64,000 bases of DNA from Agrypnia vestita (taxonomy: Eukaryota > Arthropoda > Insecta > Trichoptera > Phryganeidae). A program made the translations under genes and the position numbers. The notes below the pieces were generated by a model. The model was not told the origin of the DNA and ran no database searches. It saw only the letters and a program-made list of their open reading frames with translations. Positions 56,501 through 64,000 of this stretch are shown in pieces. The stretch is taken from contig JADDOH010000150.1 of the NCBI GenBank assembly GCA_016648135.1, positions 186,001-250,000 of the forward strand, written 5' to 3'. The first letter of the stretch is position 1. Each line of letters begins with the position of its first letter.

Positions 56501-59500
56501 AAAGTAGAACTAATTTTGAACTGCGCTCTCCTATAATGAGAATTATCCAAGCTCAGAATAATTTGTTGACTGACACCGACACGAGTATGCGCAGTATGTA
56601 CATACTTTACTTTGTCAACAATATTCTATGATTTGGTAGGTACACATAATATTGTAAGATTTCGTACCCCTAGTTCTAGATTATGACACGTCAAAGAATA
56701 GCATTCTGAGAAAATTGGATTCAAAGTTTCAATTCTTAGAAAGAAATCAATGAAAATGAATAGTAAATCATTATATTTTTCTTACTGTGCACCATAATTT
56801 TTATTTTTCATGTAATATTTTATAAAATATGAGAAAGAAACTGTATTTTTAATAGTTTTTTTGAGATACAGTCTAGATAAACACATATTCTCAGTAAACA
56901 ATTTTGAAAAGTCATGTACATTATTATCTTTCCTACATAAACTTATAACAAGATAGAATTTTTTTAAGAGAGCATTGAAAATAATAACGAAAACATTTTT
57001 TTTAAATATAACAGAATCCATAATAATAATTTATAGAATTTATCTAAAAATTATATCAAATTATGAATTACCAGGGTTTTCGGAATGAGGTTAATCAACT
57101 ATAAAATTTATTTATTTATTTATTTACATTTGTTTGGAAAACCAACACCTAACAATAATTAAATAAATACAAAGAATGGGAAACATAAAAGCCAATTATA
57201 GGTTTTCACTGGTAGTGACAAAATATCGTATTTGCGTGGTGTACATATATATGATACTAGCTGTTCATACCCGGCGTTGCACGGGTTAAGGATTAAGTTT
57301 AATATAAATTTGTGAGGGTAAACAAAGTTTTGATTCGAACTGTATAGATTTGCATCGAAAATATATCAAGGGGAGGGGAAGGGGTAAAATAATAGGGAGG
57401 AAATATCGCCTATATTCCCCGCCGAGTCCTAAAGAATAAGTTTCCAAATTTTGAGTCCGATCGGTCAAACGGTATAGATTTGCATCGAAAATATGTCAGG
57501 GGGACGGAAAGGGGTATGAAAATAGGGGGGAAGTGTTGCCTATGTTACGCGCTGAGTCCTAAAGAATAAGTTTCCAAATTTTTAGTCCGATCAGTCAAAC
57601 GTACAGATTTGCATCGAAAATATGTCAGGGGGGGGGGAGGCGGTATGAGAATATGGGGGAAATGTTGCCTATGTTACCCGCCGAGTCTTAAATAATTAGT
57701 TTCCAAATTTTGAGTCCGATCGGACGAACAGTGTGCATTTGTATAGAGAACAGACAGACAGACATTGAGTTTTATAGGTATAGAATAGTATATTGATAAA
57801 ACTTTATATAATTGATATTATGGAAAATAATAATATCTATATATCTTATTTGAAAAATGGATTGGAAAGCAAGCGTCGCACATGAGTAGAGTTATTTTGA
57901 AATAAGTCTAAATTATACTTTTTTGTGAGTGCATTAAATTTATTGCAAGTTCGCCACAAGTATGAGTTTTGCCTGTAGTTAGTAGAAACAAGGGGAGTAA
58001 AAAGGAGAGAAGGAACATTGATCAAGAGCTTGGATAATAATTCAGGACAATCTATTGAGCCTGAGGATATTTTTAACAAAAAATGAAGTCTGCTATTTTG
58101 CGAGGTTTTTTCAGTGTGAAATTCAAAAATTAGTTTAATATGGTAGCTTATCATATAGTATGTCATAAATTAAGTACAATTAAGTAAAGAAATGTACAGT
58201 CTCTTATTATAATGAAATCCTTGCGTTTAAACTGTAATTACAGTTTTGCAAGAGGTAATTTAAGATAAATAAATAAAAAAAATAAAATTAAAAAGCCGAT
58301 AAGACATTTAAATTAACATTTTGGGACTTGTGTGTTTAAAATTTCATGTTATGGCGAATTTCGAATTAATGGGGTTTTACTGTATTTAATAACAGTAACA
58401 AGGAACCGAAATCAGAACTAAGAGGTTTATTAGAATATTTGATACTTTTGTCAAAAGCAATATTATTTTCACAAATCTATCCAATTTAAACGAAAACAAA
58501 ATGATTATAATACCTTGGAACAAGCAGCATCCTCATTTCTATAAAGATTTGGGCAAACCTCCCTTAATTCACTACTGATACTATCTACAGATGCATTGTC
58601 TGTTAAATATTGATTGATTAAACTTAAAATTAATAGTCCAGCTACTTCCTGTCCTCCTAAAAGCAATTCTCTGAAAAAACAAAAAGAAAGAAAACATTAA
58701 ACAAAAAAAAATTCAGTAGTAATTATGTTTTAAAAGACTGAATGATTGTGTAGAAAACCATAAACATTGCAGTATTTGTCGAATTCAAAACAAAATTGTA
58801 AATTAACAAAATAATAATAAAATACCTACATAAATTATTAAAATATTAGCATAACAGAAAATTTCATTTTAAATTCAGCAGTTTCGCCATGGCTTCTTGA
58901 ATAACTTTTTACATGTTTCATACATGTACTAGATACGTATTATACTTCTGCTGTTCATGCCAAAATATTACCTGAAACTGGCTGCAATAAGTGCCGATTG
59001 TTGATCTTGTGGAAGGGATGCGGCGATAACGTGAAACTGGTGCTCACATAGTATCTTCCAAAGGCTCAACATTTCACACGATCCATCTAGCAAATATAAA
59101 AATACAATAATTGATTAAAAACACCATTCCCATGACAAGAATGTCCAGAAGCAGCCGGAAAGGAATTTCTCACTTTTGCAATGCAAAGTCTAAAATATTG
59201 TGTCAGTCATAATTTTTTTTTAAATAAATGAACTGAGACCTAAGCTGGACAATAACAAATCTATGGAACTGAAAAAAATTATCACATTTCTCCTAGATTT
59301 GATTGAGTTGACGATTTCATTGACGAAATGTAGGCTGATGTTTTGGCATGGCACCTGTCTCCTTGTCAACACTTTGCCTCTAAGTTATGGTGTAGCATGT
59401 ATGCATGTGGAGGACATGAATCTCAATTGTGGGAGATTGTTTTCAATGTAACAAAGTTATTATAATATGAAATGGATAATTTGGGTCATGAAATATTTGA

Positions 59501-62500
59501 ACGATTTCAAATTATGCTAAATTTCAAATTAAAGTGGTTTTGTTTGTAAAGAGCTAGTTACTAACTGATGAAAATACGGAGAGCATCTAATGACTGCTTT
59601 TCTTTAATATAAATATCATCCTGTCTGGTAGTCTTGAGACTAGACTCGTGCATCACGGTTGATCTCCCGAGGGTAGGTCCGACAGAACCGACACAGTTCC
59701 TCTCCAAGAATGCTCGCACTCCATAAAGATACTGTAATACTGATGCACAATCGCCACTGGTCACATTGCTTGATAGCTGAAAATAACAAAATGTAAGCAA
59801 TTACGTATATATATCTTGGACATGAGACCAAATTAGGAAGGAAAACCAGATAGTAGAAAAACCCACAAGAATTGGGCTAGGTTGGGCGGCCCTTGGGAAA
59901 CTTAATTGTGTCATTTAAATTAAAAATAAAGATAATCCCATGAATTTAAAAAGAAAGGTGTTTCAGACATGCATCCTCCCTGTGCTTAGTATGGTCTGGA
60001 AACTATCAAGCTAACTGCGAGGACCATAACATAAACTAAGATGTACACAGCGATCTACGGAGAGACAAATGCTAGGTAAGTCTGAGAGACAGAATCAAAA
60101 ATGAGGAAATCAGATGCCCGGCAAAAGTTGTTGATGTATTGCCAAATTAAAATGGCAATGGGCATGCATGTTACCAGACAGGGAAGAGACAGATGGGCAC
60201 CTAGAGTTCTGCGGTGGAGACCATGGGACATGAAAATAGGAAGAGGCCGGCCTCAGAACAGGCGGGCTGATGATGTTATACCTTTCGCAGGTAACGGGTA
60301 GATGAGAAAAATCCAACGAAAAGAAGATTGGAGAACTTTAGAAGAGGCCTACATCCAGCAGTAGAGATAGCTGAAGAAGAAAATAATGAAAATTTAATAA
60401 AAAAAAAGTAGCCCATCATAGTACAACAGCATTTTGGCAAGTAATGTAAACATTATACTCTTATTATGATGATAATATTGTGTGATTCGTTTTGTTCGCA
60501 AATAACTTGTCTCATAAAATCACAATACATATCTTGTAAAGTAAGCGCCACAACAAAAAAAAATTAAAGGGTTCATTATGCATTTTTATATCATAGAATT
60601 ATAGTAATCCTTTTGCTAAAAACATTTTTAATCCCATTTGACTTCATACTCGCGCTCAAATCAACGATGAACTAAGACCGATACGAGCCATTGAGCTAAA
60701 TGAACTTATATCATTCGAACGAACGGGTCTTTTCGACCCACCCTTTTTAGTGCCTCTGACTGATTGGATTATACCCACATCTAGTTGACGGTCTGTTTGT
60801 TATAGAAATAAAATATAACATATTCCCAATAAGAGCGAAATGAATAAATTATAATTTTAAGAACTTACAAAATCTTTGTTATCCACGGTGGACTGGGTTA
60901 CGCACTTCATTTGCCACACTGGCCGCAGGATACGTCCCACGTATATATATAGGCCCTCGTGCTTGGCACTAAACTGCAGGGCCGCATAGCCCCCCGCCCC
61001 CTCAGGCTGAGTGGGCGGCGGTGGCTGGACAGCGGCCTGCAGGGATTGGTGCACATTGGCAGCACTGCGACCAATTACTGGTGTCGACACTTGGCGGGGT
61101 GCAAAGTGAGGAGATCCTGAAATCATTTTACTAATACTAGTTCGTTTGATTACGATGCTATCCAAAGCAGGACACAGGGTAACATAGATGTGTAATTTGG
61201 TTTAGTACAGGGTTCGAGGATCTGCGGATATATATCATGATATATATCACAATATTTATGGCTTGATTTTTATCTTTGATATATATCCAAAGAAACTTTC
61301 TGCGGTCGTTAATAGATGGTGCTAGTTGTATTTTAAAAAATGCTACAGATTGTTTTTTTTAAATATCTGGGGTCGTTACTAGAAGGAGCTAGATGTATTT
61401 TAAAAAGTACTACAAGTTATTTTTTTTAATATCTGCGGTCGTTACTAGACGGCGCTAGTTGTATTTTAAAATGTGCTACAGGTTTTTTTTATATATCTGC
61501 GGTTGTTAGTATTTTATTTCACACAAAGAAACAAATACTCATAACACTACATTAGAAAGAGCAACTTTTATAACTTATGTATAATAATTGCATATATTAG
61601 CTTTTTTCAGTATGCAAATAATTAATTTAATTAATAATAATTCATGTACAAAATAAATTTCCTAAATAATTCGATTGTATCAATCAACATGCGCAAAAAA
61701 GGAGAAAAGAAGTTTGAATATATACCCAATTTTTGATATATATAAAAAAATCCGATTTTTTGATTTTTATTATAAAAATCGGATTTTTTCGAATCCCGGT
61801 TTAGTAAAACTTCATGTCATGTTAATTTATTGACGATGGATTTTGACAGGTTTACAAAACCGTAGCAATTAGAAAAAAGGTAGACATGTCACACATTTCA
61901 TTTTTCAAGAGGAAACATTTTACCATTTGAAATAAAGTATGTAATGCTATGAATAAAAGGATATAATTAATCACATCAACTCGTATATGTAACATAACAC
62001 ATTGTTGTTTAATAGAACACAATATTGTTTAATTTATTTAATTTATATAAGATAATCAGCCTCAACAACCGTAGAGAATGTAGGTATGCTAAAATAGAAG
62101 AATGTAGCTATCCTCGCTGCCTACCCCTATGGGGAAACGGCGTGATGGTTAGTTGGTTAGAAATTAACAAATTTTTCTTTCCATCCATTGTATAAAAATG
62201 TATTTGCAATAGTGAAAATAAAAACAAGATCAAAAATTATAAACATAGATAATAACTTAAAAATATAATAATTTTCAAAAACACAAAACCTGGGTATTGC
62301 GTGACATTAGCCGATAATAGTGCGGGCTGGCCTCCGAAGAGGAAGTAGGCTCGCGTGGCCCATTCCACTATACTTTCCTGGGCCCCACGGGAGCCGTTTC
62401 CGCCCCCGCAAGCCAAAACCAGGCAAGTGGCACACGCCTGCTCTTCACGCTGCATCTGTATATCATCAAATTACATTTTTCAAAGTGTTTCATTATGGGC

Positions 62501-63650
62501 ACAAAATAAACAGGGGCGCAGGAGAAATTTAAATCTGACGGCCTGTTTAAATTGCTTATTACTGACGTAGTTTTGATTTATCACACACCGAACTATAGTC
62601 AAAAGACGTGCTGAATACACATATACTTTGTAATTGTTATACAAAGATTTTTGTAAATATTGTTATTATTGCCTTGCGGGTCCCACAGACTGTGTCAAAT
62701 TATCGGCAAGGTTTAGTATTGTGTAAATTAAAATAATTTAAGTCCCGAGGGGACGATGAAAACATTTTTATGAATTTAAATGTCAGAGCAAAGTGCTTTC
62801 TGCCGACCATGGCAGCCGAACTTAGGAATGATTAGTACCAAAAAATCATCAAGAGATGGCGTTCGCGCTGAAATCGGAAGAAAGTGCTTTGTGATTGGTG
62901 GATAGCTCCACAAAGGCGATTTGAGAGGGATATTATCATTTGTCTATATAAACAGTATAATTTTTCTATATAAACGGCAAGCAATTCAGTACTCCTGAAG
63001 TGTGCTTTGAGAGCCTATCGGACCACTTTCATCCGTCTTTTTATTTCTTCACCTACAATGACCCTGATTGACTACTTGGACTCTCCTTGGCAAACCTCTA
63101 CGGCACCAGTGTTTTGATTGGCATTTTACGACTTGGCCATCTGACATTTTCGGTGTGCGCTTTGAGGCGAGGCACGAGGACCACACAATCATTTTGAGTG
63201 TTCCTGTGCAGAATTCCATTTTTTTTTTACAATTTAATTATTAACTTGGATTTTTTTAAAATGGCATATGTTGCACTAAAAATTGAAAGTGAAGAAATTA
63301 GAAACCTTTATGCCCATTTGTCAAAGGAGGTACATTATTTATTGGGAGCCAATGATTTCATTAACTATGGTAACAAAAGCCAAAATATTTATGATCCCAC
63401 ACAATGGAATTAAAATGATGAATTTGTGTATAAAAATAATAATAATGTATAATAGAGTGCTAATACTCCCAACAAATCACCACCTGGAAGAATGCCTTGA
63501 CTTGCGGTGTATCAGCTCCCTGACTGTCGACGAGCAGCTGCCTCAGGAGGTCGACGGGTTGCAGCTGCTGCACCATATGCGCCCCTGAGCCAGTCAGCAC
63601 TACCCACCTGATGGGACCACACATGTGCTGTGACGCTACTGATGGTTCAC
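53290..63650 (-). CDS. Nup155: Nuclear pore protein Nup155/Nup154 (both ends missing)
   Basis: Seven minus-strand exons in transcription order: 63650-63484, 62455-62290, 61116-60869, 59776-59566, 59086-58972, 58670-58514 and 53564-53290. Phases match at every junction and give about 446 residues. Landmarks are LVLTGSGAHMVQQLQPVDLL-type sequence (read here as WVVLTGSGAHMVQQL), CATCLVLACG, WATRAYFLFGG, GLYIYVGRILRPVWQ, LWKILCEHQFHVIAA, GLLILSLINQYLTDNASVD, ANEILLFANQQG, LKLCKDVAPHVNLPVVCSKF, GVVDLCV and IGLHFYRNNQP. They cover the end of the propeller and the first part of the alpha-solenoid. Nup155 is a scaffold nucleoporin of the inner ring, binding Nup93/Nup53 partners. Full-length vertebrate protein has about 1,390 residues. 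The N-terminal part lies beyond 64 kb. About 390 C-terminal residues should follow below 53290 but are not there, despite a good gtatgt donor. Confidence 0.93.
55289..55818. mobile_element. Fold-back transposon, 530 bp, near-complete palindrome
   Basis: The ends atacagggtgtaccagagct and the complement of agctctggtacatcctgtat match closely. The arms pair over about 250 bp (tatggagatatgcaatatca against its complement; gacttattttttgcaaaaag against tttttgcaaaaaataagtca). It is the best copy of a family with fragments near 2.0, 3.9, 39.5, 40.1 and 45.3 kb. Located in the long Nup155 intron. Confidence 0.8.
56205..56310 (+). mobile_element. Possible tRNA-derived SINE fragment
   Basis: ggtggctatgtcggtaaact resembles an A box and aagttcgagtctttctc a B box at roughly tRNA spacing. 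No tail is evident, so support is weak. Confidence 0.3.
57262..57785 (+). repeat. Dispersed repeat with three 130-bp tandem units
   Basis: It begins actagctgttcatacccggcgttgcacgg-like (shown here in part). Units start gtatagatttgcatcgaaaa at 57342, 57472 and about 57601, each with a G-rich run and ccgagtcctaaagaataagt. It ends acagacagacattgagtttt. The inverse copy is at 32775-33150. Nup155 intron. Confidence 0.75.
59940..60400 (+). pseudogene. 3' end of a non-LTR retrotransposon
   Basis: Reads, with frame breaks, VFQTCILPVLSYGLET-like sequence (actual bases give SMVWKLSS in one frame), then MLGVSLRDRIKNEEIRCRAK, GHACYQTGKRQMG, and GLHPAVEIAEEEN at the end. Lepidopteran endonuclease-reverse transcriptase LINEs end with LGVSLRDRIRNEEIR. 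It terminates in gaagaagaaaataatgaaaa and an A-run. It is inside a Nup155 intron in the opposite sense to the gene. Confidence 0.75.
61310..61505. repeat. Three tandem units of about 68 bp
   Basis: Each unit has atctgcggtcgttactagac, gctagttgtattttaaaa and a T-run (units near 61300, 61368, 61433, with a fourth start at 61495). Flanking atatatatca stretches lie at 61230-61280 and 61720-61790. Confidence 0.75.
63484..63650 (-). CDS. Nup155: Nup155 exon, end of propeller
   Basis: Reads GPIRWVVLTGSGAHMVQQLQ, then PVDLLRQLL...KAFFQ, matching the ..TN.G.H...K.RPVDLLR.LL segment of the family. The acceptor is caacag at 63651-63653 (complement) and the donor follows CAG at 63484. The two leading bases imply an upstream exon beyond the visible 63.7-64.0 kb. 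Confidence 0.9.
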
Positions 63651-63879
63651 CTGTTGAGTTGTGTATTTAGAAACAATGTATTGATTGTTATGGTGTCGTC
63701 TCAGTGAAAAAATATGTTTTGTAATTATGAAAGTGTTTATGAAAGTAAATAACATTTTGTATATATGTAGGTATGTAATAAAAGTGATTTGAATACAAAT
63801 TAACATGTTTGGAGCGCAGGTGTGCTAAAACATCTCAAAATATGATATCCCCACTGCATGTATATATCTATGCACAAGA

Positions 63880-64000
63880 GTGCTGCACCAAACCTTGGGA
63901 CCCGTGAAAGATTGTCAAACTTGGAGAATAAGATACAACGACGAGCTATATAACATTTTTAAGGCTCCCAAGCTCTCTGTACATGTTAGACTGAGTAGGC
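63880..64000 (+). pseudogene. LINE fragment running off the right edge
   Basis: In shifting frames: VLHQTLGPVKDCQTW, then RIRYNDELYNIFKAPK and LSVHVRLSR. This matches the ILGPVKDE...WRIRYNHELYELY...I...RL tail of endonuclease-reverse transcriptase LINEs. Confidence 0.6.

Larger units (their letters stand above)
53565..58513. other. Nup155: Long Nup155 intron
   Basis: About 4.9 kb between adjacent in-phase Nup155 exons, expanded by the fold-back element at 55.3 kb and the tandem repeat at 57.3 kb. No other coding segment was recognised; the minus-strand ORF at 57846-58166 and others lack motifs. Confidence 0.6.

Noticed and set aside
60857..60868. Longer Nup155 exon to the ORF end at 60857
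   Set aside because: A consensus gtaagt donor directly after DNKDF at 60869 keeps phase with the next exon; the extra codons are intronic.

Overview
The window is insect nuclear DNA, most probably from a moth or butterfly. It is AT-rich, the genes are cut into small exons with consensus GT/AG borders, and short TAGGTAGGTACC-type runs and dispersed elements typical of Lepidoptera are everywhere. There are no bacterial, phage or CRISPR features. The order assignment is inference; the eukaryotic gene structure is read directly from codon phase across splice sites.

Four host loci are supported. (1) About 7.8-19.1 kb (+): ten exons of a class-1 transmembrane semaphorin (Sema1a), from mid sema domain through PSI, linker, membrane segment and cytoplasmic tail to a stop at 19074. 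Its 5' exons lie left of the window. A further GC-rich exon follows at 20806. (2) 28982-31235 (-): the last two visible exons of a Myb/SANT-like DNA-binding protein. (3) 32087-50557 (+): fourteen exons of FAM91 (FAM91A1 orthologue, a WDR11-complex trafficking factor), start codon included, but without its C-terminal part. (4) 63650-53290 (-): seven exons of the nucleoporin Nup155 (Nup154 of flies). The N-terminus lies off the right edge and the C-terminal part is missing on the left.

Everything else is intron or intergenic DNA full of mobile-element debris: a solo LTR, several LINE 3' fragments, a dead mariner, at least six copies of a tRNA-derived SINE, fold-back MITEs, a hAT-type MITE with a perfect 8-bp target duplication, two TTAA-flanked elements, and minisatellites, one of them sitting between long inverted arms.

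The most notable points are these. FAM91 and Nup155 converge on a 2.7-kb stretch, 50558-53289, in which both should finish but neither does. The semaphorin reading frame stays open past its TGA, across an in-phase splice junction, into a second GC-rich exon. A 17-bp perfect hairpin lies just upstream of a semaphorin splice acceptor. An unidentified GC-rich membrane-segment exon candidate lies antisense inside a FAM91 intron. The three named genes act in separate processes (axon guidance, endosome-to-Golgi vesicle capture, nuclear pore scaffold), and nothing in the sequence suggests that they work together.
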